Source of the DNA: Furcasterigmium furcatum | Lineage: Eukaryota; Ascomycota; Sordariomycetes; Glomerellales; Plectosphaerellaceae | DNA length: 64,000 nt | NCBI GenBank assembly: GCA_001599815.1 | Contig: BCIA01000001.1 | Location: 1,120,934 to 1,184,933 of the forward strand | Reading direction: 5' to 3' | Part shown: in pieces, positions 32,683 to 43,654 of the stretch | Numbering within the stretch: the stretch's first letter is position 1 | Layout of the letters: every line of letters begins with the position of its first letter | The notes under the pieces: generated by a model | Seen by the model: the letters and a program-made list of their open reading frames with translations, nothing else | Told to the model about the DNA's origin: nothing | Database searches by the model: none | Program-made: the position numbers and the translations under genes

Positions 32683-33086
32683 GATCAACGCTCAGGACTT
32701 TGAAAAAGCAGCTGATGGAATAATACTTCTGCTCGAGTTGATATGGTGTGCGACTCTAATGCCAGGTAACTACGGAGCGTGAACGGAATCACCGCTCATG
32801 ATATAGAATCCAAGCTGGCCCTCAACGCCCAGCAGATGTTTCGGAGAGGAAGATAAGACACAATGTTGAGAAATGGCGGGCTGTCGTGGTCAGATGGTTG
32901 GTAGCTTCCGTGATATCGTGATGGCTTCCATGCTTGGAGAAATCCCTCCCAGGGAAATCACGTCACTTGACGCGTTTATCGCAGCCAGTTCCTCCCTAGT
33001 ACTTTTGTCATTAGTCGTGACAGGAGCTTCGCGCGCTTATCAGCATCCCATGTTCCGCTGACCCGTGGGTTTGGGTCCCCCCGGAT

Positions 33087-33106
33087 TGCGGTTAGCACCG
33101 CACGTG
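33087..33106. promoter_or_regulatory. Palindromic CGG-N6-CCG element overlapping an E-box
   Basis: TGCGG, six bases, CCGCA forms a perfect five-base inverted repeat with the spacing known for Ppr1-type zinc-cluster factors. It overlaps CACGTG by two bases. It lies 450 bases before the PhyH start and 405 bases before the permease start. Confidence 0.5.
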
Positions 33107-33456
33107 GCCTAGACCCTGAAAAGCTTCCTCGTACTAAGGGATGGATATTGACGAATCAAAAACGAGACGTTATCATACGGGTTCGGATAGAGCGCAGTGT
33201 TTAATAGTGGTTGACGCCCTTATCTTCGGCCTCTCGGGGCGAGTGGGTCTCCAACCAGGGGCAGCCCCTGAATCCCTTCCGGGGACCGAGGCCGTGAGGG
33301 TGTCCCTCCAACAATCTGGGGAATTCGGTCAGGTTGACGCGATTATCTATTCCTGTCGGTTGTTCGATCCGTTGACTCATGATTTTCCGGTTGCTTTCTT
33401 GGGGCTTAACGCGGGTTACAGGAACCCCAAAGCCCGGGCGGGTAGTAGTTGTAACT

Positions 33457-33463
33457 TATAAAA
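33457..33463 (+). promoter_or_regulatory. TATA box for the PhyH dioxygenase gene
   Basis: TATAAAA, 95 bases before the ATG at 33552. Confidence 0.55.
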
Positions 33464-33551
33464 GGATGCCAGACTCAAGAGGCGTTCAGTTAGCGACCGT
33501 CCTCAACCAGTGCAATATCACTGCCCCTCTCCCTTCGTACTTGATACCAAG

Positions 33552-34538
33552 ATGCCTGCCTCCGTCAGCCCAGAGGCCTCGCCCCAGCTTGCGGCCGCCT
33601 CGCCGAGCAAGCTCGCCAACATCCACGACGACCGATCCCGGCCCGTCCCGGAGGTGCGTGTCTTTGACGCAGCATCCGCAGACTTAGATGATGTCGTCGC
33701 CGCCATCATTGAGGCCGGAGGCTGCGTCATCCGCGGTGCCGTGGCCGCCGATGTCCTCGCCGAGATCGAGAAGGACACCCGCCACCATATCCAGAGCGAC
33801 ACCGAGTGGACGGGGGAGTTCTTCCCCAAGGAGACGAAGCGCGTCATGGGTTTGATCGGAAAGTCACCCCTCTACACCAAGACCATCGTCGAGAACCCCC
33901 TCGGCCGAGCCGTGGCCGACCGCCTCCTCTCGTCGACCTTCAGCTGCTGGATCGGCTCCGAGTGGAAGACCTTCGTCGGAAAGCCTCAGCTCAATAACAC
34001 CGTCATCTTCAGCATCGGCCCCGGCGCGCGCGACCAAGACCTTCACCGTGACGACATGATCCACCACAACGTCGTCCGGCGCCGCACCGCCGCCGAGTAC
34101 AAGATCGGGGACGACACCGGGCTCGGCTACTTCATCGCCGGCAAGAAGACGACGCGCGCCAACGGTGCGACTCGATTCATTCCGGGCTCTCATTTGTGGG
34201 CCCACGACACTCCTCCCGACGAGTCCCTGTCTTTCTACGCCGTGCTCGAGCCGGGAGATGCCTTCATCTTCCTCTCCAGCTGCTTCCACGGCGGCTCGGC
34301 CAACACCACCGAGAACGAGGAGCGTCTCATGTACAGCTGCTTCTTCACGCGGAGTTATCTGCGGCAGGAGGAAAACCAGTACCTCGTAGCTCCGTTTGAG
34401 AAGGTGTCTTCCATGTACAGCGACGAGACCCTGGAGTTGATCGGATACAACCTGAGCCCGCCATTCTTGGGCTGGGTTGACGTGAGCCATCCTTTGGAGT
34501 ATCTGAGGGGACAGAAGAAGCATGGCGACATCTACTAG
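33552..34538 (+). CDS. Phytanoyl-CoA dioxygenase family Fe(II)/2-oxoglutarate oxygenase
   Basis: A 328-residue single-exon enzyme. The first ATG is 33552. The PhyH fold is recognised from the N-terminal AIIEAGGCVIRGAV strand, the metal pair H165-x-D167 in DQDLHRDDMIHHN, the FIAGKKTTRANGATRFIPGS strand pair with the PGSH motif, and the distal ligand H246 in SCFHGGSANTT. It ends with the SYLRQEENQYL segment common in fungal secondary-metabolite PhyH enzymes. Members hydroxylate, desaturate or rearrange small molecules in meroterpenoid, peptide and alkaloid pathways, or degrade branched acyl-CoAs. Its place between a divergent permease and a Zn2Cys6 gene suggests specialised metabolism or substrate use rather than peroxisomal housekeeping. 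No peroxisomal PTS1 is present at the C-terminus (GDIY). Confidence 0.9.
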   Translation: MPASVSPEASPQLAAASPSKLANIHDDRSRPVPEVRVFDAASADLDDVVAAIIEAGGCVIRGAVAADVLAEIEKDTRHHIQSDTEWTGEFFPKETKRVMGLIGKSPLYTKTIVENPLGRAVADRLLSSTFSCWIGSEWKTFVGKPQLNNTVIFSIGPGARDQDLHRDDMIHHNVVRRRTAAEYKIGDDTGLGYFIAGKKTTRANGATRFIPGSHLWAHDTPPDESLSFYAVLEPGDAFIFLSSCFHGGSANTTENEERLMYSCFFTRSYLRQEENQYLVAPFEKVSSMYSDETLELIGYNLSPPFLGWVDVSHPLEYLRGQKKHGDIY

Positions 34539-34758
34539 TCCTTATTAGAATAAACTCGCTCAATAAATCAAAATTACGTTATGAAAGTCGGTCGTTGTAG
34601 TATATCACTCAGCTGGTATTCATGGTTCGGTGACGAGACCGGAATCTAACGCTCGGTGCTGGGAGATTGGTGCTTGATAATCTTGGACTCCTCATACCTC
34701 GTTCATTCATTCCTTCATTTCTATCATGGCCATATTTCAAACAACGCGAGTCTGCCTA

Positions 34759-36321
34759 TCACCCGACACAGAGATTGAGATGATGCCGATCAAGAATAGC
34801 CTCCAAGCCATACGGCCCATAGGCATCCTCGCCATTGTCCATGTCAGTCCAGAGCAGTGACAGAGGCCGTAGAATATTCTCTACGGCCAGCATCCGAAAC
34901 GTCGATTTTCTGACCACGTCCCCGAGTATATCCCGCTGGTATTGCTTCTGCATACATGAGCCGGCGACGAGAACAGGCCATGAGACCGTGGTCCAAGCAG
35001 CCGACTCGTACGACAGGCGGCTGAAAGACTCGACGAACGACTCAAGCAACGGTTCGATCAGATCAAACAAACCATCTGTCGGCGGTAGTGCACCATGGAA
35101 GGACGTGTGCAGGAAGATCAGGCATGCGCGCTGATACATTCGCCCGGCATCCTCGAACCCGGGGTCTGCCGAATTGGGATCTGGCTCCCAAGCGAGGAGC
35201 ATTTTCAGCAGTGCGTGGTGCTGTGATGTCGACGACTCGGAGAGACGGCTGCCCTCCTCTTGCCGTTTCCTGGCGAGACGGCAAATGGCCGGTATGGACT
35301 GGTAGAGCTGATGCGAGCACCCAAAGAGGCAGCCATAAATTTGAGTTCCGGAGTTGAGCTCCTCCAGGGACTGACATGGAAGCTCAGGTTCAAGATAGCG
35401 ACCAAGCCGCCCTGGGCGGAAGCTGACGTTCGAAACCAGTGCGAGATAGGCATATTGCTCCGCGAAGAAGCCGAGTAGGTTTTGGTCAGCGGCTGACTGG
35501 CCGTCCCGTAGCAGGGTGCGCAGCATAGATCTGCTGGCTCGGAGGTGATGGAATATCGCCCCGTCAATATTGACGTCGATCACCTAGGGCTGTAAGTGAG
35601 TAAATATGGGAAGAACAGGGTATTTGTCACAACTAACCTCGAACCAGCAGAGAGTTAGGACTGTGGCAAGCAACGTCAGACGGTCCGATAGCTTCGCTGA
35701 GTCCCAGCGGGTCAGGGCATATTTAATGCCGCGCAACGCCACAGCATAATGTGCCCGAGAGGGTGCCCTTTGGTTAGAGTCGCTGTAGAGAAGATGTGAA
35801 GAGCTAATGGCAAGGATAGTATGCTGCATCATCTCACTCCCGATGGCGATCTGCATGTTGTAAGTAAGAAACGGGTTTTCCGGGTTCATTCGCCCAGCCA
35901 TTCTCTTGGCGGTGATGTTGACAAAGTGATCCAGAAGACGGCGGTTGCTCGGGTCCCTGTATGCCGGAGGGAGGATGCTTGGCATTGCTGCAAGATTGAA
36001 AGTCTCTGGGGAGATGACAGGGGCGGAATGAGAAGCCCGCGACCTGCAGCCGCCGGCTCCGGGTCTGCGGCGTCCCATGACTGACATTGGGTCTTCTTGC
36101 GGTGCTTCTGTAGCGCTTTCCGCCGCTTCAAGAATGTCATTCTCGCATTCTTGAGCCGGCCAGCGGCATATCAAGCAGTTCCTCTCGCATCCTTGGCATG
36201 TAGGCTTGGTCTCGTCGCACTTCTTGCGTCGCCGGCGACAGGTCAAACAGCCGGTCGTTGACCGTGACCATCGGGGGTTGTGAGACCTGGTCCTGGTGCG
36301 GGGCCGCACTGCTGAATCCAT
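34759..36321 (-). CDS. Zn2Cys6 transcription factor
   Basis: A 502-residue regulator from exons 35638-36321 and 34759-35583 with a 54-base intron. The acceptor is CCCTAG, so that CWFE continues as VIDVNIDGAIFHHL. The zinc cluster is near the N-terminus: C25, C28, C35, C42, C45 and C52 in the order C-x2-C-x6-C-x6-C-x2-C-x6-C, with an extra Cys at 49. It is preceded by Arg-rich sequence. The rest is the helical Fungal_trans_2-type middle region (RRLLDHFVNITAKRM, MMQHTILAISSSHL, RLTLLATVLTLCWFE) with no other domain. It converges with the PhyH dioxygenase across 220 bases and is a plausible local regulator of that gene and the permease (inference). Confidence 0.9.
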
Positions 36322-36782
36322 TGACTGAGTGGTGCTTGGGTGGTTACAAGATGATCCGATCGAGGAAGAGGACGTACGAGGGTCAGTGAATCCTGACGGG
36401 AGAGGAAGATGAGGGTATCACGACCCCATACTGCGGGAGAATCAGGGGGCTTATCAGGGACGCTGAGGCGCGCTTATCATTCACCCTGCGGGCGCCATGG
36501 GACCAACCCCCCACATGGACGACAAGGGACCTTATCGAAGGAGGCATGGCCGGTTTAAGCCCTCCACCGAGTGGCGTTATGCGTTTCCGAGGAGATACTA
36601 CCGTGTTCGCGGCCTGTATAATTTTCTTGGGAAAGAGGGCTCCTTTCACAGAATGCGAGGGTCAAGCAATCCATCATGCGTCGTGCCAGTTGCTTCTATC
36701 AGCCTCAGCCAGGTAGATACGTAGGAAAATCCACTCTCCCGGAAAGCCAGAGCCATCAGTCCAACTCCTCCAACCCTTCGAC
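36322..36782. other. Intergenic, promoter of the Zn2Cys6 gene
   Basis: 461 bases between the regulator start and the stop of the AAA+ gene, both on the minus strand. An everted CCG-N6-CGG at 36601-36612 is the only zinc-cluster-like element seen. Its significance is weak. Confidence 0.45.
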
Positions 36783-38967
36783 TCAAGCATGTCCGTTGAT
36801 CTCCAGGGTGGTCAGGGTCGAGATGCGGTTGTCAGCCAGCATCCACAGTCGCTTCATGTCGATCTTCTCTTGTCCCTTCAGGCTGAGAAGATGAGCGCTC
36901 TTGATCAAATTTTTGATTTCACGGCCGTTGAGCTTCAGCTCGGCCAGCTTGTCGAGGTCTTGGTCCGTGATGCTGAAGCGCTCGCGACCAACACGGTTGA
37001 TGAAGTTCTCCCAGACCTGCCTTCGGGCCGCCGGGGTCAAGTCTTGGTAGCGGAGGAAAAGGTCCACTCGGGATTGGAAGGCTTGGTCGATGCTTGACAC
37101 GCGGTTGGTGGTCAAGAAACAGACACCAGCGTAGTATTCGAGTTTTGTGAGGAAGACTTGATTTTGGATAGACAGTCAGTCGAACGTCCCCGAGGCACGA
37201 ATTACATGGTCACAAGGCCCACAGATATCTTACCGGCAACAAGCTCATTCCTGGCCAGATCGGCGGTGCTCCTCGAGCCGAGGAAGACGTCGGCTTCGTC
37301 CAGAAGCAGCATGGCATTCCACAGTTTGCAGAGACCGAGTGCCCTGTCCAGGGCGGCTTCGACATCCTTTGGCACAGTTCCCAAAGTACCAGCACTCATG
37401 GAGTAGAGGGGTACACGAGCACGCTCAGCAACTGCATTTCAGAGTCAGCGTGAACGCCGTGGTTGACGATGGCAAGTCGGAAAACTGACCGGCTTCGGCG
37501 GTGTAAGTCTTGCCCACACCAGGTGGGCCAAACATGAGAATGATGATGCCACGGCCTGTATTGTGTCAGCTTCCTCTGATCGCGGCATTGACGCGGGCTT
37601 CTGCAGACCTTTGTCCTGGACGAAGTCATCAAAGTTGTTGTTAGCAAGCGCCTTGTTCTCTACAAAGTCCCAGGACAGCTGCTTCTCGTTGCCTGGCAGC
37701 ACGAGGTGATCGAAAGCAGCATCGTTCCAGACAATTGGAGACAGATCATCAATGCAGAATTGCGCTGTTCATCGTGTTAGTCGGCAGGTAAGTTTGTGGT
37801 AGTCGTGGATTGCGTACCCCATTCCTTCGTCTTGAGATCGAGTCCCATGACCCATGGAGTCGCAAGGAAGCACTCCTCGTCCGTGAGATGGTCGAGGACC
37901 TCCGTGCGGGCATTGTTCCGGTTAGCCTTGACAGCAGTCATCGCCGGGCCGATGCCCATGCGGCTGTCGTCGGACGAGTCGTTACTCTTCCAAGATTCGC
38001 TACCGTTCTCCTGAACACCGTTTTCGCCATCGGTTTCTTCTTTCTTCAATGGAGCGAGCTTCGGCTTCACGATGTTGTTGGATGAATAGTAGGCGTAGGC
38101 GTCAACGATGACCCTTCCATCGACGGGCCGCTCCTCAGGGCACTTGGTCTCAAGGAGAATCTTGGTGCCCTGGCAAGACTGGAAGTGGTATCCGCGGAGG
38201 GATTCAAACTTTCTTCCTCTCTCGGTGAGCCGAGCGCGGATTTCGGGTGCAGTCTTGTGGTAGAGCAAGGGGGAGACGGGGAGGGAAACGACGTGGCGAA
38301 AGCCGTTGAAGTGGCCGACAACGACCTTGGTGGCGGTGTACCCGCACAGCTCGCCGTTCCAGCCGAGATACTCCAAGTGAACGATGTAGTAGGGAGGCTG
38401 GCCTTGACCGGGGTCCTTGCGCTCGTACTTGGTCATGCGGCAAGCAGCCTCAACATCGAAAAAGGCGGTCATGGCCAGCTCGCCAGGGGTGAAGATCTGC
38501 CAGAGATCTTCAAAGCTGACCTTGCCAGTCTGCTTAGTCTTGGTCAAGGCATCGATGGAGGGGCCGAGGATGGGACGGAGGAACTCGAGCAATTGGTTGA
38601 TGGCCTCCTTCTTGGCCGGCTCAGTTGTCTTGTCGCTGATGTAATTCAGCTGATCCCACCTATGGACGATGGGCTGGAAGGGGGGCTTGAATGTCCATTC
38701 GGAGAGCTCAGGGTCAAAGTCTTGGTACTTGTGAAGGGCAGCACGGAGATGCTCCCTCATGAGGGGAGACTGGATGGTGAAGGAGTAGGTGATCCATTGG
38801 TTGTCGCTGAACTCGTGGCGATGGATGATGGGATCATCTGCCACCAGCTGCTGGAGATGCTTCTGGTCTTCCTCATGATTGGGATGCTTGGACCAACGGC
38901 TTGGGCAGCAGTCGTAGTCGCAGTCATGGCGGTAGAGCTTGGTGATGGGGTCCATTGTGGCGGTCAT
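36783..38967 (-). CDS. AAA+ ATPase with N-terminal DUF7025-type region
   Basis: A 647-residue protein from five minus-strand exons: 37818-38967, 37609-37764, 37490-37555, 37234-37431 and 36783-37156. All four introns (53, 53, 58, 77 bases) are phase 1. The N-terminal ~400 residues match the domain common to a large group of fungal AAA proteins (usually DUF7025): WITYSFTIQSPLMREHL, YYIVHLEYLGWNG, GYHFQSCQGTKILLE. The single ATPase domain has Walker A GPPGVGKT at 445-452, Walker B LLLDEAD at 499-505, a sensor-1-like CFLTTNR and an arginine-finger region FQSRVDLFLRY. The C-terminal small domain ends LTTLEINGHA. The cellular role of this group is not known; related proteins occur in many copies per fungal genome. 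TATATAAAA lies about 85 bases upstream of the start. Confidence 0.88.
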
Positions 38968-40094
38968 TGTGACTGATGGCCGGGCACAGGTTGTGAATGA
39001 GGGAGGGAGGTTCTTTCAGTCGAGTCCAAGATGGTGCAGGAGCGATGGTTTTATATACCCATCTTGTTGGGCCACCTCAAGCGAGTTAGGAGTGGCACCT
39101 ACTTCTGGGTTCCAAATTGGCAGGTACCCAGGTACACTTGGAAGGGGAATCTGCGGCCTCTCTCCCTCATTCGGCGAAGAGGAGTCATATGGAAAGAATC
39201 CAATTGGTTCCCTCGTTGTTACAGAGGCGGCTGCCTGTGCAGTTGCCTGTGGCTGCCTTCAACCTCCGGGGGCGGCTCCAGCTCACAGCCATGGATTCAT
39301 GCATCAGTAGCCCCAACACCTGAATTCCCCAGGTACATCAACCAGTTCGCGTACTTATTAGGTGACTTGCACTACATGATTGTGACTCATTGTTCATCCT
39401 GTTGGGACTTGGGCCGGCCGTTTGTCGGGCCCGGTGAGGCCTTCTGCCTGATTCCTGAAAGATATCCGGCCCCCAACCCCCACTCGGATCTCGGATGCTG
39501 GATGCTGCCTTGAGAGCCGCAGCATTCGCCTGTTGCCAGGCCACACACCTTCAATCTCACTTTCAGATTCAAATAATTATATAAAGTACCTTTCTACGAT
39601 GGGGCGCGGACAAGGTCCCCAGGTGAGCGGAAATACTCCGACCTCCCTGTCAATCACCGAGCGACGACCAAACACTCCCGCCATAACAGGCTGCAGCCTC
39701 CACGGCCCAATAACATCCCTGATTTCTTAAGTTTCTCTCAACACCGTAAGTAGTAGTTCCTTGTTAGTCACGTGCATTGAATATACATGAGTCCGGCACA
39801 ATCAGATATGGAAAAGGCACAGGCACTCGTTTTCTCGTCGTGGAGGATAAGGTCAACATAACATCGGCATCAAAATCCTCGTCGAGACGCAGGCCAACTT
39901 TCAGGCTGCAACGCTCATATGATCTCGCGGCCTCTATTCCAAGAGAATCATACCATAGAGAGTCGGCTCAACAGCTTGTCACACCGTTTTCATCATCCAA
40001 AGAACAAATCCAGCCCGGGTGATCGTGATAGTCGTTATAGTCATCAGAAACGAACCACACCTCTCGCCCTCCTTCCAGATATCCTATACCTAAT
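38968..40094. other. Intergenic between AAA+ and oxygenase genes
   Basis: 1.1 kb. It holds the AAA+ promoter (TATATAAAA on the minus strand at 39049-39057) and the 3' end of the oxygenase gene. No convincing coding frame is present. Confidence 0.55.
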
Positions 40095-41218
40095 TCAGTA
40101 CGCAGGGACATCCGGCCTGGACCCGGTGCTCAGGCTGGAGTGGTGGCTCATGATCTCCTCCTCCTCCATCGGGTCCTGGAACTCGACCCAAGTGCCCATC
40201 TTGTCCAGGACAAACTCCTCGTAGCGCACCTCGCGACCCCTCTCGCCGACCATGGCATCGACGCCGGGCTCGCAGAAGAACGGCACGCTGAACCGCTCGG
40301 CGCCCGCGCTGCGCACGCGGTGATACGTCGCGACGAAGCGGCCCCCGCTCATCTGCGCCATCAGGTCGCCGACGTTGACGACGATGCTGCCGGGGACGTA
40401 AGGGGCGGGGATCCAGTCGCCGTCGGCGTTCAGCACCTCCAGACCGCCGATGGAGTCCTGGTGCAGCAGCGTCAGGAGGCCCGAGTCGGTGTGCGGCGTG
40501 CAGCTCAGCTCCTGGGTCGGCTCGCCGGAGGCCTCGCCGCGCTCGGCGCAGGGGTAGTGGAGGAGGCGGAGGGTCGAAATGCTGTTGCGGAGGATGTAGG
40601 CGAAGGAGGCCGGGTTCTTGCCGAGCGACGAGGCGAGGAGGGTCAGGAGGGTGTTGGCCAGGGAGGAGAGCTCGGCGTGGAAGGTCTCGAGGCGGTCGCG
40701 GGACGGGAACACCGAGACGGGGGGGAAGGCGTTGGCCTCGGTCAGCACGAAGGGGGAATTTGATGGCTTGGACGAGGGCGGGAGGCGGTGAGACGGTCCA
40801 AGCTCGAATCCCGCCTTGAGATTCTGGGGATCAGCGCCGGGTTGCGCGGGGAAATATCTGGTTCCGTGTGTGAGTGCGGATGTACAATAGTAGAAGATAT
40901 AGACATATGTGTCTGTAGATGCGCTGCTTCGCCGTCTATGAGGCCTTACCCGCGATATGTGTTCTTGTTTGTTGACCGGAACGTCCTCTTCGCGACGCCC
41001 ATCTTCACTTCCTCGTCGAGGCTGAAAAAGTCCTTGGCCATGCCGAAGATATCTTCATGGTTGAAGGACAAAGGCACGTTGATCAAGTATGCAAACCCGA
41101 CCGTGGCAAAGACCTCGTGCAGCTGAGATGACAGAGCGCGCAGGTCCTCCTCGGAGACAGAGTCCGAGGAGAGAAGCGCCAGATCGACGATAGGCAAGGA
41201 CGTAAATGAGGTCGTCAT
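40095..41218 (-). CDS. Isopenicillin-N-synthase-like Fe(II)/2-oxoglutarate oxygenase
   Basis: A 343-residue enzyme from exons 40950-41218 and 40095-40857 with a 92-base intron. Splicing joins NKNTYRG to YFPAQPGADPQNLKAGFELG, the hallmark DIOX_N to core transition. The N-terminal dioxygenase domain begins SLPIVDLALL. The double-stranded helix core contains the metal triad H212-x-D214 (CTPHTDSGLLTLL) and H269 (VATYHRVR), and the 2-oxoglutarate Arg R278 in RFSVPFF. All catalytic residues are present. This fungal group includes thymine/flavonol-like oxidases and cluster enzymes of natural-product pathways; the substrate is unknown. The first ATG of the frame is 41218 and TATAAAA lies 134 bases upstream. 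Confidence 0.92.
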
Positions 41219-42469
41219 GATGTCCAGGAATTGACAGACAGCCTACGGAGAGGAGAGAGAGGAGGAAGAGGAAGAAGAAATGGGCCCGGGTCGGGGAGGA
41301 CGAGGGGACGGCCAGGGGGTGCGGGCGGGCGACCGCAGGGAGAACTGGCCGTTTTATATCGGGGGAGTCCGGGGTTCCCCGCTGCTGGGTACATCCAGAA
41401 ACGAAGCCGTCGTGAGTGAACCAGACAAAGGGACCGAAAGCGGAGGTCATGAGGACGGTTGGAGTACAGCATGGACAGGGGCCTCGGAGCAGCGAGCCAA
41501 TGCTGTGAAGGATCCTACGTAAAAGTCCATCACTGACGAAGCCAAGGTGAGAGTGGATGCGGCCGCCAAGTGATGGCTGCCCTCCTTTCCAAGTCTTGAG
41601 TTGGACTGCCGCACATGTTGACCGACAAGTCGGCTTGGGTTGGCGTCGCCGAGACAGACGGTTCCAGGTTGCCAGGATCGTGACGGTAGAGCCACTCCCT
41701 GGCACCGTGGATGATACTTATGGCTGCAGCCACCACATGATGTATGTAGTAAGCCAGTCGGCAGTCCATCCTCGGAATCTCACCCCTGTTGATCAGCTGG
41801 GCCTGTCGGTCGGCACAACCAAACCTTGTGCAGCTTAAAGTCTCACCCACAGACGCCAATTCGATGGTAGGCCTTAGTCAATAAGGTACCAAAGTGGAGA
41901 TGGTGGCGCCTGGTCCAGAGAGTCAAGTTATGCTATGAGACAATCTGGGGGTCGACCTCGCTCCTTGGCAAGGCTGGACCGGAAGGATTCTTTCAGAGTT
42001 TCCCGATTCTCTTGTACCTTCCCCAGCCATGGTGTTATCGTGACATCTCTCAATTTTGACATTATCGGTGCCGATTGAGTGGATGCCATCGCCGCGTCAT
42101 TATCCGCTGCATATCTGGGAGGCAGACCGACCTCCGCATCAACCAAAAACAGCCTTCAACAACACAATAGGCACCCAAGCAACACAGCCCAACACCACCT
42201 CACTTTCCAGCACAACCATGTCCTTGTATATAGAAGCCTCTCTGCTCAAATTGGTGGACTTGGGGTCCAAATCACCTGGTATAAAATACCCCGATAAGTA
42301 GATAGTCCTCCACCTACAAGCCGGGGCGCGACACAGAAGTAAAAATATCACTCTCCTCCCTCCTAACCCTCGACCGCATATGACTGCTGTTCGATAACAC
42401 CTCGCAATCGTCACAATCGTTTCGTCCTCTGTCCACCCACCGCTCCGCATTCGCACCTGAGCGGGCGAC
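41219..42469. other. Intergenic between oxygenase and secreted-protein genes
   Basis: 1.25 kb including the oxygenase promoter. Minus-strand frames of up to ~215 codons near 41055-41705 have no domain-like pattern and overlap the oxygenase 5' region, so I do not call them. Confidence 0.5.
41352..41358 (-). promoter_or_regulatory. TATA box for the isopenicillin-N-synthase-like gene
   Basis: TATAAAA on the minus strand, 134 bases before the ATG at 41218. Confidence 0.5.
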
Positions 42470-43290
42470 CTAGCACGACGAATAGCCGACGTACACAGCA
42501 GCGTGGTTATCATGGTAGCGCCTGCCGCTGACCCTGGGGGACCAATCCATATAGTCGTACCAGTTGCAGTTTGAGTCATGAATGATGACGTTCGCGGCGT
42601 GGCCAATCCACTGGTAGCCCTGATCGATCTCAACCGTGTTGGCGTTCTGTATCCAAGTTAGCGCAAGCAGTGCAGAAGGGGCAAGGGGGGATTTACGAAG
42701 CCACACCACCAAATGGCGGCGTCATATGAGCAGCTCACGCGGTCGCATTGTCCGTTGCTGATCCGGGCGCGGCCGTTGATGCCCCAGAGATATCTGATGC
42801 CAACCTCGATGAGATAGCGGTATGCACCATGGTCCCAGTACGCGCATTCGTTATGGTCGCGCTTCTCAAGCCGTGCGATCACGTCATGCTCGCGCTTCCC
42901 AAGCCCTGCGAGGGCCAGGTTGTCCTCTTCGAGGGCGGCCAGCCCGGCGGCAAGTTGCTCGGCGTTGTCCTCCTCCCAGTTTGGGTTGATCTCCTTGAGC
43001 TGAGCGTAGACCTGCTCAACGGTACCGTTCAGGGAGATTTTCTCGCCCGGGCGAACGTTCACTTCCCATTGAGTCTCGCCCCAGACAAAGCCTTCCGGCA
43101 AAACGAACTCGGACGGCTCGGGCGACTGGTGTAGAGCAAGAACAAGTCTCATTAGTGATTTGTCTGGACAACAATGCCGCGCCCTGCGGTGGAGGAGCTT
43201 GGGATTACTTACGCTAGCCTTGCCGTTGCCGGCGATGGCAGCAGCCTGAACACCGGCCACTGCCATGGGGATGAGAGCAAGAAAGCGCAT
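42470..43290 (-). CDS. Secreted pre-pro-protein with two Kex2 sites, candidate effector
   Basis: A predicted 227-residue protein from exons 43213-43290, 42697-43125 and 42470-42646. The first intron is 87 bases, a multiple of three that reads through; the second is 50. A signal peptide (MRFLALIPMAVAGVQA) precedes an ~85-residue pro-region rich in Glu, Asn and Leu. That region ends with Lys-Arg pairs at 103-104 (LGKR) and 114-115 (LEKR). The remaining 112 residues hold six cysteines (120, 153, 158, 167, 196, 227) and many aromatics: RVSCSYDAAIWWC, NVIIHDSNCNW, VYVGYSSC. This cysteine frame occurs in a broad set of uncharacterised fungal secreted proteins. Whether it is an effector or a self-directed peptide is not decided by the sequence. 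TATAAA on the minus strand lies 111 bases upstream. Confidence 0.8.
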
Positions 43291-43400
43291 TGTCAAGGCG
43301 TTATTGTTTGGGAAGCTTCAAAGTCGCTGTTGAGCTCGAGAAGGATGCTGGTGCTGGTTTCTCCCAAAGTTTGAGCTTGGTAGGGGAAAAATGTCAACTA

Positions 43401-43406
43401 TTTATA
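43401..43406 (-). promoter_or_regulatory. TATA box for the secreted-protein gene
   Basis: TATAAA on the minus strand, 111 bases before the ATG at 43290. Confidence 0.5.
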
Positions 43407-43654
43407 ATAGACGTGTTCGCAATACCTGCTTCCTCCAAGAACTCGTTACCCATATGGTTTTGCTCCTACCACTGTCAGCAAGGTTGAGATTGATGTCGTC
43501 GGTAGGGATCTCGTGCACAGCGTCAGCGCGATGTCACAGTAGGCAGCTGGGAAAGAACAACCTAAGCCAGTTCCAACTACCCAGACACCTATCGCTTGAG
43601 GCACGTGGGCCATAAATGAGGCCATACAGACTCGTATCGTTACTATCAAGTTGG

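Larger units (their letters stand above)
32683..33551. promoter_or_regulatory. Divergent promoter between permease and PhyH dioxygenase genes
   Basis: 869 bases shared by two divergent genes. It contains a palindromic CGG-N6-CCG flowing into CACGTG (33087-33106), a CGG-N3-CCG at 33280-33288, a TGACTCA at 33373-33379 and TATAAAA at 33457-33463. CGG-type inverted triplets are the usual targets of Zn2Cys6 factors, and such a factor is encoded just beyond the dioxygenase. The link is inference. Confidence 0.6.

Noticed and set aside
39380..39392. Another TGACTCA between the AAA+ and oxygenase genes
   Set aside because: This heptamer is expected several times by chance in 64 kb and neither neighbour is an amino-acid biosynthesis gene.
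41055..41705. 216-codon minus-strand frame upstream of the isopenicillin-N-synthase-like gene
   Set aside because: It overlaps the real gene start in another frame and shows no coherent protein pattern.
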